Shown here: positions 14,260 through 21,783 of the stretch, in pieces
How positions within the stretch are numbered: the stretch's first letter is position 1
Layout: the number at the start of each line of letters is the position of its first letter
Assembly (NCBI RefSeq): GCF_002198655.1
Contig: NZ_MWLN01000203.1
Span: 1 to 45,289 of the forward strand
DNA from: Kineosporia sp. A_224
Lineage (GTDB): Bacteria > Actinomycetota > Actinomycetes > Actinomycetales > Kineosporiaceae
DNA length: 45,289 nt
Reading direction: 5' to 3'
The notes under the pieces: generated by a model
The model's database searches: none
What the model was told of the DNA's origin: nothing
The model's input: only the letters and a program-made list of their open reading frames with translations
Position numbers and translations under genes: made by a program

Positions 14260-15294
14260 TCAGGTCGGCTCGACGAGCGCCTGCGCGTAGCGGGCCAGGG
14301 ACCGCTGGTAGCGCGGCAGGTGCGGTGCGAGCGCCATGAGCGCGACCCGGACCGCCTCGCGCTCCCGGCCGACGTCGACGAGGGCGAGCGCGAGGAACGC
14401 CGCGACGGCGTCGTCGAGGCCGTCGGAGCCGTTGTCCTTCTCCGCGAGCAGCAGTGCCAGGGCCTCGTCCGAACGGTGCAGGTTGCGCAGCGAGCTCGCG
14501 AGCTGGATGACGGCCCGCCGCCGGCGCAGACCGGCCAGGCCCGCCGCGAGCGCCTCGCGGTAGAGCGGCACGGCCCGGTCGCTGCGCCCCGTCGAGTCGA
14601 AGGCGCAGGCCCGCTCGAAGGCGGCGACGCCGTCCGGCACGGTGCGCTCCGCGACGATCGCGTCGATCCGCGCCCGGAAGGCCTCCTCACCCGTCGGGTC
14701 GTCGTCCGCGATGTCGTCCAGCGAGGCCCAGGCCGCCGCCAGCCGGGCCTCCCACACCGCCTGCGCGACCCAGGCCCGCGGGTCGAGCTCGAAGAGGATC
14801 TCGAGCCCGTCCTCCTCGTCCCACTGCTCGCCGACCTGCGTGAACCCGAAGGACCGCGTGAGGGCGTTCGACGCCACGTTGTCCGGGCTGATCGAGGCGC
14901 GGACGACGGTCACGGCGGGCTCGGCGGCGGCCCGCCGGACGAGCGCCTCCAGCACGGCACGGGCGTACCCGCGGCGTCGCAGCGCCGGGTCGACCTCGTA
15001 GCCGACCTCGACCATGCCGCGCTCGTCGGGCGGCCCGTGGAACCCGGCCTGGCCGACGACGACGCCCGTCCGCTCGTCGACGACGACCGCCGTGACCCAC
15101 GCGGCGTCGTCCGGGGTCTTCGCGACCTGCTCGCTGCGGACCGCCCAGATCTGCCGCCAACCGGGGTCGAGGCAGATCGGGGAGAGCGGGACCGGGCTCG
15201 CGGCGTTCGCCGCCTCCAGGTCACCGAGGGCGAGGGCGTCGAGCGCGGCGGGCGGCAGGTGGACGACGCGGACCTGCTGGCTGGGGGACGGCAC
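14260..15294 (-). CDS. GNAT acetyltransferase fused to a TPR domain
   Basis: This 344-residue protein has an N-terminal GNAT domain of about 180 residues. Its acetyl-CoA loop reads RRRGYARAVLEALVRRA, with the VGYEVDPALR strand before it and ASNALTRSFGF after it. From about residue 200 it carries a tetratricopeptide region of the TPR_5 kind (ERACAFDSTGRSDRAVPLYR and RRAVIQLASSLRNL). TPR_5 proteins are common as stand-alone actinobacterial genes, so this looks like a fusion of two usually separate proteins. The GTG at 15294 gives the longest credible start; the ribosome-binding site is weak. The acceptor substrate is unknown. No frame break is visible at the domain junction. Confidence 0.82.
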   Translation of the reverse strand: MPSPSQQVRVVHLPPAALDALALGDLEAANAASPVPLSPICLDPGWRQIWAVRSEQVAKTPDDAAWVTAVVVDERTGVVVGQAGFHGPPDERGMVEVGYEVDPALRRRGYARAVLEALVRRAAAEPAVTVVRASISPDNVASNALTRSFGFTQVGEQWDEEDGLEILFELDPRAWVAQAVWEARLAAAWASLDDIADDDPTGEEAFRARIDAIVAERTVPDGVAAFERACAFDSTGRSDRAVPLYREALAAGLAGLRRRRAVIQLASSLRNLHRSDEALALLLAEKDNGSDGLDDAVAAFLALALVDVGREREAVRVALMALAPHLPRYQRSLARYAQALVEPT

Positions 15295-15353
15295 CCGGGG
15301 ATTGTGCCAGCCGCGGTTCGGCCGTCACGAGACGTTGCACGTCGGGACGACGC

Positions 15354-15971
15354 TCACTCGAAGCGGCTGACGTCCCCCGCGCCGACCCGGACGACCTCGA
15401 CGCCGTCGGAGAGGTCGACGACCGTCGTCGGCTCGGTGCCGCAGTCCCCGGAGTCGAGGACGATGTCGACGACGTGGTCGAGCTCCTCCTTGATCGTCCA
15501 GCCGTCGGTGAGCGGCTCCTCCTGGTCGGGGAGCAGCAGGGTGCTGGACAGGAGGGGCTCGCCGAGCTCGGAGAGCAGCGCCTGGACGACGGTGTGCTTG
15601 GGGATCCGGACGCCGACCGTGTGCTTCTTGGCGTGGAGCAGCCGGCGCGGGACCTCCTTCGTCGCCGGGAGGATGAACGTGTAGGGCCCGGGGGTGCACG
15701 ACTTCACGAGCCGGAACGCGGCGTTGCCGATGTTCACGAGCTGGCCGAGCTGGGCGAAGTCGGCGCACACGAGGGTGAAGTGGTGCCGATGGTCGAGCTT
15801 GCGGATCTCCCGGATCCGTTCCAGCGCCCGCTGCTCGCCCATCATCGCGCCGAGCGCGAAGCACGAGTCGGTCGGGTAGACGATGAGCCCGCCCGAGCGC
15901 AGCACGCGGACCGCCTCGGCGATCGCACGCGGCTGCGGGTTGACGGGGTGGACGTCCAGGTACTTGGCCAC
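15354..15971 (-). CDS. Sua5/YciO/YrdC-family protein (L-threonylcarbamoyladenylate synthase type)
   Basis: This 205-residue protein of the YrdC fold contains GGLIVYPTDSCFALG (27-41), KSCTPGPYTFILPAT and KKHTVGVRIPKH, all typical of the ATP-, threonine- and bicarbonate-binding face. These enzymes make threonylcarbamoyl-AMP for the t6A37 modification of tRNA. It resembles the YciO-like branch, for which the role is less certain. The GTG at 15969-15971 is the only start before the conserved N-terminus. A weak -10-like CAGAAT lies 6 nt upstream. TrmO, which further methylates t6A, is encoded at 42155-42640. Confidence 0.88.
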   Translation of the reverse strand: MAKYLDVHPVNPQPRAIAEAVRVLRSGGLIVYPTDSCFALGAMMGEQRALERIREIRKLDHRHHFTLVCADFAQLGQLVNIGNAAFRLVKSCTPGPYTFILPATKEVPRRLLHAKKHTVGVRIPKHTVVQALLSELGEPLLSSTLLLPDQEEPLTDGWTIKEELDHVVDIVLDSGDCGTEPTTVVDLSDGVEVVRVGAGDVSRFE

Positions 15972-16020
15972 ACGGTGATTCTGCTCCTGCGCGCGAGGCC
16001 CGCTTGTCGGACCCTCGTCC

Positions 16021-16026
16021 TAGGGT
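16021..16026 (+). promoter_or_regulatory. -10 box of a probable leaderless promoter
   Basis: TAGGGT ends 6 nt before the ATG of the DinB-family gene at 16033. No ribosome-binding site fits in the gap. No clear -35 box is seen. Confidence 0.5.
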
Positions 16027-16032
16027 CGCCGC

Positions 16033-16584
16033 ATGACGACGCAGACCTCAGGCACGGACGGCGTGACGACCTCGGGCGCACCCCTCACCGGCGAGCGGGC
16101 AGACCTGCTCGACACCCTGCGCAAGCACCGCTTCTTCCTCACCTTCCCGGCGCGCGACCTCACCGACGAGCAGGCCGCGGCCACCCCGACGGTGAGCGCC
16201 CTGTGCATCGGCGGGCTGGTCAAGCACGTCGCCCGCACCGAGGCGTCGTGGGCCGCGTTCATGCAGGGCGACGCCTCCGCCCTCGGCGGCGGTGACGACG
16301 AGGCCGGCTACACCGATCACGAGAACAGCTTCCGGATGCTCGAGGGCGAGACCCTCGCGGGCCTGCTCGCCGAGTACGCGCGGGTGGCCGCCGCGACGGA
16401 CGCGCTCGTCGCGACGATCGACCTCGACGCGAGCACCCCGCTGCCGCCGGCGCCGTGGTTCGAGCCCGGCGCCCGCTGGACGGCGCGCCGGGTCCTGCTC
16501 CACGTCGTCGCCGAGACCGCCCAGCACGCCGGGCACGCCGACATCCTCCGGGAGGCGATCGACGGGGCGAAGAGCATGGGCTGA
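16033..16584 (+). CDS. DinB/DUF664-family protein
   Basis: This 183-residue four-helix-bundle protein has the DUF664-like sequence pattern TFPARDLTDEQAAATPTVSA, GGLVKHVARTE and AETAQHAGHADILREAIDG. The three histidines (in VKHVA, QHAGH) match the metal site of the DinB superfamily. Actinobacterial members include mycothiol-dependent transferases, but the specific reaction is unknown. The start is fixed by a -10 box 6 nt upstream, so translation is probably leaderless. Confidence 0.85.
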   Translation: MTTQTSGTDGVTTSGAPLTGERADLLDTLRKHRFFLTFPARDLTDEQAAATPTVSALCIGGLVKHVARTEASWAAFMQGDASALGGGDDEAGYTDHENSFRMLEGETLAGLLAEYARVAAATDALVATIDLDASTPLPPAPWFEPGARWTARRVLLHVVAETAQHAGHADILREAIDGAKSMG

Positions 16585-16593
16585 ACCGCGGCG

Positions 16594-16614
16594 CGGGGTA
16601 CCTCGGCTACCCCG
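16594..16614. terminator. Hairpin between convergent DinB and kinase genes
   Basis: CGGGGTA (16594-16600) pairs with TACCCCG (16608-16614) around a 7-nt loop. It overlaps the stop codon of the minus-strand gene. A short GC-rich stem without a T-run. Confidence 0.4.
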
Positions 16615-17710
16615 TCGCGAGGTACCGGTCGGCGGCGGCGAGGACGAACCGGGTGAGGTCCGCCCGGTCGTCGACGTCGCCGGCCTTCGCCCCGGCCGCC
16701 TCTCGGTAGGGCAGCGCCGTGAAGCCGCTGCGCACGAGCAGGGCACCGGCGTACGTCGCGGCGACCTCGGTGTCCTCGATCGGCGTCCCGACGCTCCGCA
16801 CACCGTCGGCGTACGCCGGGAGCACCGCACGCTCGACGTCCGGCAGCGCCGACGCAGGGAGCAGCCCGGCGTGCGCGAGACCCACGACGAGCTGGGAGAG
16901 ATCGAACCCGAGCGGGGCCGGCGTCTGGAAGCCGATGTCGATGACGACGAACGCGGCCGGGTCAGCGGCCGGGACGAGCAGGTTCTGCGGGCTCGCGTCG
17001 CCGTGCGGCATGCCGTGCCGCAGCGTCGCGAACCGGGCCAGCACCCCGGGGACGAGCGGGCGCGCCGCCCGGAGCCGGGCCCGGACGTCGTGGTGCCGGG
17101 CGAAGGCCGGCAGCGACCAGACGCCGTCGTCCTCGAGCGCCGCGAAACCCTGCGACTCCAGGGCGTTCTCGGCCCACATCCGCAGACCGTAGTCCGGTTC
17201 GAAAGCCGTCGTCGCGAGCACCTCCGGCTCGCACATGCGGGCGTTGAAGGCCCCGAGCAGCCGCGCCGCCCGGGCGTAGCGGTCGACGTCCCATGCGACG
17301 TCGGCGACGTCGACGTCCTCCATCCAGACCGCGACCCGGTCGTCACCGAGGTCGACGACCTCGTAGAGCTGCGGCACCCGCAACCCCGCGGGCAGCCGGT
17401 CGACGAAGTGCGGCCGCCAGGCCGCGAGCTCCTCGGACCACGGGAAGAACGCGGCGAAGTGCGCCGCCTCCGCCGGCGGCAGGAAGCGCAGGTAGGGCCA
17501 GTGCCGGACGTGCTGGAGCACCTTGACGAAGACGTGGGCTCCCCCGCCGCGCAGCCGGAGCAGCCCGCCCGTGGCAGGGGACCCGGCAGCGTACGGGACG
17601 GCCTCGAGAGCGACCGCCGCCTCGTCGACGTCGTGCCCCAGGACGTCGGCGAGGCGACGGCCCGCAAGGAGGTCGGCGAGGGTCCAGCCGCCCGTGGTGG
17701 TCGTGGTCAT
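16607..17710 (-). CDS. Aminoglycoside phosphotransferase (APH)-family protein
   Basis: This 367-residue kinase-fold protein has the catalytic loop MPHGDASPQNLL (HGD 236-238) and the metal site VVIDIGF (Asp258). The N-lobe nucleotide-binding lysine is probably Lys63 in HVFVKVLQ. The first magnesium motif is DIG rather than DWE/DWG. The ATG at 17708-17710 follows GGAGGG. It is divergent from the MarR gene, with two palindromic operators between them, so the MarR protein probably controls it. It is unrelated in sequence to the APH-like protein at 1362-2636 beyond the fold motifs. The substrate is unknown. Confidence 0.82.
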   Translation of the reverse strand: MTTTTTGGWTLADLLAGRRLADVLGHDVDEAAVALEAVPYAAGSPATGGLLRLRGGGAHVFVKVLQHVRHWPYLRFLPPAEAAHFAAFFPWSEELAAWRPHFVDRLPAGLRVPQLYEVVDLGDDRVAVWMEDVDVADVAWDVDRYARAARLLGAFNARMCEPEVLATTAFEPDYGLRMWAENALESQGFAALEDDGVWSLPAFARHHDVRARLRAARPLVPGVLARFATLRHGMPHGDASPQNLLVPAADPAAFVVIDIGFQTPAPLGFDLSQLVVGLAHAGLLPASALPDVERAVLPAYADGVRSVGTPIEDTEVAATYAGALLVRSGFTALPYREAAGAKAGDVDDRADLTRFVLAAADRYLATG

Positions 17711-17751
17711 GGTCCCGCCCTCCAGGATGACCGAGGCCGTCGATCAAGTAC

Positions 17752-17790
17752 TAAGGTAACCTTGGCATCATCGAAAGTAAGGGAACCTTA
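17752..17790. promoter_or_regulatory. Two palindromic operators between the kinase and MarR genes
   Basis: AAGGTAACCTT (17753-17763, one central mismatch) and TAAGGGAACCTTA (17778-17790, 5+3+5) share AAGG...CCTT arms. Their centres are about 26 bp apart. The second touches the A of the MarR ATG. They fit dimeric MarR binding and autorepression together with control of the divergent kinase gene. Confidence 0.7.
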
Positions 17791-18251
17791 TGAACTCCGT
17801 CAAGGGCCCCGACGACGACCACGTGTTCGCCCTGCTGGACCACGCGCTGCGCCGGCTCCGGGCGGACGTGCAGGCGCACATGACCCGGGCAGCCGCGTCC
17901 GGCAGGCCGGACCTGCCCGACCTGACGACCCTGCGCACCTCGCAGCTGAGGCTGCTCACGCTGACACCGGACGACGGCCTGCGGGTCGGCGACCTGGCCG
18001 CACGGGCCGGAATGACCGCGCAGGCGCTCGGCGAGTTCGTCCGGAGCCTGGTCCGCGACGGGTTGCTCACCGTCGAGCCGGACCCGCGTGACCGGCGGGC
18101 GCGCGTCGTCCGCCGGACGGCGTCCGGCCGGGCCGTCGCGCAGGCGGCGGAGGACGGCATCCGGGCCATGGAGCTCGACTGGGCCGAGCGGCTCGGCGCC
18201 GACCGCTGGGACGCCATGCGAGCAGTGCTGGGCGACGTCGCGAGGGGCTGA
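17790..18251 (+). CDS. MarR-family transcriptional regulator
   Basis: This is a 153-residue winged-helix protein. The recognition region is GDLAARAGMTAQALGEFVRSL (split at Ala-Gln), followed by the wing GLLTVEPDPRDRRARVV with the characteristic D-x-R-D-R motif. The ATG at 17790 follows GGGA; it overlaps an operator palindrome, so binding would block both initiation steps. It is divergent from the APH-like kinase gene. The ligand is unknown. Confidence 0.9.
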   Translation: MNSVKGPDDDHVFALLDHALRRLRADVQAHMTRAAASGRPDLPDLTTLRTSQLRLLTLTPDDGLRVGDLAARAGMTAQALGEFVRSLVRDGLLTVEPDPRDRRARVVRRTASGRAVAQAAEDGIRAMELDWAERLGADRWDAMRAVLGDVARG

Positions 18252-18262
18252 TCTGCGGCCGG

Positions 18263-19114
18263 CTACCGAGGCCCGCGGCGCAGCCGCACCAGCCGTGTCC
18301 GCAGCCGCCCGGGGAGCACCTCGGCCAGCACCCGACGGGCCGTGCGCCTCCCCAGCCAGGTGACTGCCGGCTCGTCGTCCTGGGTGAGGTTCCAGTAGGG
18401 CGAGCGCTCGACCGTGCTCGCGTCCGGCTTGTAGTAGGGCCTGGCGAGCGACAGGTGCGGTCGCTCCCAGGCGATGTCGCGGCGGACGACGCGCGCCGGG
18501 ACGCCGGCGACGATGCAGTTGTTGGGGAACCGGCCCTTGACGACCGCGTGCATGCCGACCACCGAGCCGTCCCCGATCGTCGTCCCGGCGAGGAGCACCG
18601 AACCCCAGCCGACCCAGACGTGGTCGCCGACGGTGATCGGCCGGGAGGGGTTGGCCCGCCGGCCGGTCCGGACGTCGAAGATCGGGTGCCCGTCGTCCGC
18701 CCGCAGCTGGATGTCGCTGGCGAACATCACGTCGTCGCCGACGCTGACCGTCGTCCCCTCGACCGCGGAGAACCCGACCAGCGAGGTCGCGGACACGTTG
18801 CGCCCCAGCACGATCCGCGCGTCCTGACCGACGCGCATGTTGGCCCGCAGAGCCGGGACACCCGCGCTCGACCCGATCTCCACGACGCCGTCGTCGCAGT
18901 CGAACTGGATGCTCAGGTCTGCCAGCCGCATCGGCAGCGTGAGCACGAGCCGGTTGCCCCGGCCGCTGAACAGCACCCTGAACCGCGCCCCCGCGGAGGC
19001 GGCGAGCGCCGCGTCGTCCGGAGGGGGTGCCACCGAGCCGTCGGCGGAGCGGAACTCGATCCTGTTGCCGGCGTCGTCCGCGTAGGGCCCGAGCACCGTC
19101 ACCGTGGTCGCCAT
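18263..19114 (-). CDS. Left-handed beta-helix (hexapeptide) acyltransferase
   Basis: This 283-residue protein has hexapeptide repeats across about residues 95-215, e.g. IVLGRNVSA, VSVGDDVMFA, ITVGDHVWVGWGSVLLAGTTIGDGSVVGMHAVV in consecutive pieces, ending NNCIVAGVPARVVRR as in WbbJ/maltose-acetyltransferase-like enzymes. It probably O-acetylates a surface glycopolymer using acetyl-CoA. The basic C-terminal region may contact membrane. The ATG at 19112-19114 lies 7 nt after a TAGTTT -10 box, so the message is probably leaderless. The gene diverges from the first GT/glycerophosphotransferase gene with only 24 bp between start codons, suggesting a shared role and joint control. Confidence 0.85.
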   Translation of the reverse strand: MATTVTVLGPYADDAGNRIEFRSADGSVAPPPDDAALAASAGARFRVLFSGRGNRLVLTLPMRLADLSIQFDCDDGVVEIGSSAGVPALRANMRVGQDARIVLGRNVSATSLVGFSAVEGTTVSVGDDVMFASDIQLRADDGHPIFDVRTGRRANPSRPITVGDHVWVGWGSVLLAGTTIGDGSVVGMHAVVKGRFPNNCIVAGVPARVVRRDIAWERPHLSLARPYYKPDASTVERSPYWNLTQDDEPAVTWLGRRTARRVLAEVLPGRLRTRLVRLRRGPR

Positions 19115-19121
19115 CGTTCGC

Positions 19122-19131
19122 AAACTAGACT
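19122..19131. promoter_or_regulatory. Overlapping divergent -10 boxes
   Basis: On the plus strand TAGACT (19126-19131) lies 7 nt before the GTG of the polymerase gene. On the minus strand TAGTTT (19127-19122) lies 7 nt before the ATG of the acyltransferase. The hexamers share two base pairs inside CTAG, so RNA polymerase probably cannot open both at once. Confidence 0.6.
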
Positions 19132-19138
19132 CGCGCGG

Positions 19139-21736
19139 GTGACCCGCCACTCGACGTACGACATCTGCGTGGTCACCGCGGTGCACGACGTGGCGCGCTA
19201 CCTCCCGGACTTCATCGCCTCCCTCGAGGGCCAGCGCGGCGTCCCGCTCGACCGGATCCAGGTCGTCGCGGTCGACGACGGCTCGAACGACGACTCGCTC
19301 GCCGTCCTCGAACGGTGGGCCGCGCGCAGCGCCCTCGGCGTCACCGTGCTCACCAAGCCGAACGGCGGCCAGGCGAGCGCCCGCAACCTGGGCCTGGAGC
19401 ACGCGGCGGGCGAGTGGGTGACGTTCACCGACCCCGACGACACCCTGGCCCCCGACTGGTGCGCCCGCGTCCTGGCCTTCGCAGGCGCCCACCCCGGTCT
19501 CGAGCTCGTCGCGACGCCGTACTGGATCCTCGACGACGCCACCGGCCGGGTGACGAACACGCACCCGACCCGGCGCCGGTTCGCAGGGCCGGACCGGGTC
19601 GAGGACCTCGACGAGACCGGCACGTTCTTCGGGTCGGCGAACGCCGGCCTCTTCCGGCGGGACCGGCTCGTCGAGCAGGGGCTGCGCTTCGACGAGCGGA
19701 TCCGGCCGAACTTCGAGGACGGCCACTTCACCGCGCTCTACCTGCTCGGCTGCCCGACCCGCCGGGTCGGGTTCGTCGGCTCGGCGCACTACCGCTACCG
19801 CCGCCGGTCGGACGGCACGTCGACGCTCCAGCAGAGCCTCGTCCAGCCGGCGCGGTACACGACCGTCCCGCGGCTGGGGCTGCTGCCCACCCTCGAGGCG
19901 GGCGCCGCGGCGACCGGCGGCCGGCCGCCCGCCTGGGTGCAGAACATCGTGCTCTACGAGCTCTCCTGGTACTTCACGTTCGAGTCCCAGGACGGCCGCC
20001 CGAGCGCCGCCGTCGGCGAGGTCGGGGAGGAGTTCGTCGGGCTGCTCCGGCAGATCCGGACCCTGCTCGACGACGACGTCATCGCCCGCTGGGACGCCCG
20101 CGAGCTGTGGCCGCAGTGGCGCCAGATCCTGCGCCACGGGCTGCTCGACGAGCCCTGGCACAGCCCGAACGCGGTCGTCGAGCAGGCGGACTGCGAGCAA
20201 GGGCTCGTCAAGGTCGTCACCCGGTTCACCGGGGCGGAGCCGCAGACGTCGTACCTCGCCGGCGGCGCACAGCTCACCCCCGTGCACACGAAGCTGCGCA
20301 CGCACGTGTACTTCGGGGCGACGCTCCTGCGCGAGCGGATCTCATGGCTGCCGCAGCGGGCCGGGCTCACCGTGCGCGTCGCCGGGGTCGAGGCCGAACC
20401 TGCGCGCGCCTGGGAAGGGCCGCCGCCGCGGCGCCCGGCACGGTCCAGCGGGCCGCGTGGCGCCCTTCGCCGCCTCGGCTCCGTCGCCGGGACGCTCCAC
20501 GCCGAGCCGCGGCGGGTGCTCGGCGCCGTCCGCGCCAGGGTGCGGGGCGCTGTCCTCACCCGGCTCGTGCGAACGGCGCCCGTGCGGGCCCGGTACGCGG
20601 ACGCCTGGGTGCTCATGGACCGGTTACGCAACGCCGACGACAACGCGGAGCGGCTCTTCGAGTACCTGCGCGAGAACCGGCCGGACGTCAACGCGTGGTT
20701 CGTGCTCGACCCGGGCAGCCACGACTGGGCCCGGATGCGCACGGCCCACGGCGAGCGGGTGGTCGCCTACGGGTCCCGCCGGTGGCAGCTGCTCATGTTC
20801 AGCTGCCGGCACCTGATCTCCTCGCACGTCGACGTCCCGATCCACCGCCCGCGGAAGATCATGTGGGCGCTCGGGGGCCGGGAGCCGCAATGGCGGTTCA
20901 CGTTCCTCCAGCACGGCGTCATCAAGGACGACGTCTCCGCCTGGCTCAACCCCAAGGCGATGGACCTGTTCGTCACGAGCACCCAGCCCGAGCAGGACTC
21001 GATCGCCGGCGACCGGACGCCCTACGTCTTCACGACCCGGGAGGCCCGGCTCACCGGCCTGCCCCGGTTCGACCGGCTCCGCGCGATCGCCGCCTCGCTG
21101 ACCCCGGCCGACCGTGACCTCGTGCTCGTCGCGCCGACCTGGCGCTCGGGCCTCATGGGCCCGTTCGCACCGGTCACCGGGGACCGGAAGGTCCGCGCCG
21201 ACTTCCTCGACACCGAGTACGCGAAGGCCTGGCTCGGCGTCCTGCGCTCGCCCGACCTCGCGGCCCTCGCCCGCGAGCACGGGCTGCGCATCGGCTTCCT
21301 CCCGCACCCGCAGCTCCAGCAGGTCCTCCCCACCCTGGACCTGCCGCCGTACGTCGAGCCGCTCACCTTCGCCGGCGGCGGCGCGCAGCGCCTGTTCGCC
21401 TCGGCCGCCGCGCTCGTCACCGACTACTCCTCGATGGCCTTCAACGCCGCCTACGTCGACCGGCCCGTCGTCTACTTCCAGTTCGACCGCGACCTCGTCC
21501 GGGCCGGCGGTCACCTCGGCCGGGCGGGCTACTTCGACTACGAGCGGGACGGGTTCGGCCCGGTCACGCTGACCGTCGACCAGACCGTCGCCGCGGTCGC
21601 CGAGATCGCGGCCCGTGGCTGCACGCCGTCCGAGGAGTACCTCAAGCGCATCGAGGAGACCTTCGTGCTGCGCGACGGCCGCTGCTGCGAGCGCGTCACC
21701 ACGGCGATCGAGGCCCTCACCCGCCCCGCCTGCTGA
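19139..21736 (+). CDS. Bifunctional GT2 glycosyltransferase / CDP-glycerol glycerophosphotransferase, copy 1
   Basis: This 865-residue protein carries a GT2 domain (about 1-240) with VDDGSNDDSL (46-55), the metal motif TDPDD (97-101) and the catalytic-acid motif NFEDGHF (191-197). A middle region (about 240-485) follows, then a TagF-like glycerophosphotransferase domain (about 485-865). That domain has QHGVIKDD (591-598), GLPRFDRL (640-647), VAPTWR (664-669), LPHP with His723, and TDYSSMAFNAAYVDRP (761-776). His592 and His723 correspond to the catalytic histidines of TagF. The combination would add a sugar and a glycerol phosphate to a wall polymer at the inner membrane face. The GTG start follows a -10 box by 7 nt. 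It is the first of four tandem paralogues. Confidence 0.88.
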   Translation: MTRHSTYDICVVTAVHDVARYLPDFIASLEGQRGVPLDRIQVVAVDDGSNDDSLAVLERWAARSALGVTVLTKPNGGQASARNLGLEHAAGEWVTFTDPDDTLAPDWCARVLAFAGAHPGLELVATPYWILDDATGRVTNTHPTRRRFAGPDRVEDLDETGTFFGSANAGLFRRDRLVEQGLRFDERIRPNFEDGHFTALYLLGCPTRRVGFVGSAHYRYRRRSDGTSTLQQSLVQPARYTTVPRLGLLPTLEAGAAATGGRPPAWVQNIVLYELSWYFTFESQDGRPSAAVGEVGEEFVGLLRQIRTLLDDDVIARWDARELWPQWRQILRHGLLDEPWHSPNAVVEQADCEQGLVKVVTRFTGAEPQTSYLAGGAQLTPVHTKLRTHVYFGATLLRERISWLPQRAGLTVRVAGVEAEPARAWEGPPPRRPARSSGPRGALRRLGSVAGTLHAEPRRVLGAVRARVRGAVLTRLVRTAPVRARYADAWVLMDRLRNADDNAERLFEYLRENRPDVNAWFVLDPGSHDWARMRTAHGERVVAYGSRRWQLLMFSCRHLISSHVDVPIHRPRKIMWALGGREPQWRFTFLQHGVIKDDVSAWLNPKAMDLFVTSTQPEQDSIAGDRTPYVFTTREARLTGLPRFDRLRAIAASLTPADRDLVLVAPTWRSGLMGPFAPVTGDRKVRADFLDTEYAKAWLGVLRSPDLAALAREHGLRIGFLPHPQLQQVLPTLDLPPYVEPLTFAGGGAQRLFASAAALVTDYSSMAFNAAYVDRPVVYFQFDRDLVRAGGHLGRAGYFDYERDGFGPVTLTVDQTVAAVAEIAARGCTPSEEYLKRIEETFVLRDGRCCERVTTAIEALTRPAC

Positions 21737-21771
21737 CCGCCGACCCGGCCGGTGCCCGCAGGTCATCTCCG

Positions 21772-21777
21772 TAGACT
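21772..21777 (+). promoter_or_regulatory. -10 box of a probable leaderless promoter, copy 2
   Basis: TAGACT, identical to the box of copy 1, ends 6 nt before the GTG at 21784. It lies in the 47-bp gap after copy 1, so each gene may be transcribed separately. Confidence 0.55.
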
Positions 21778-21783
21778 GAAGGT

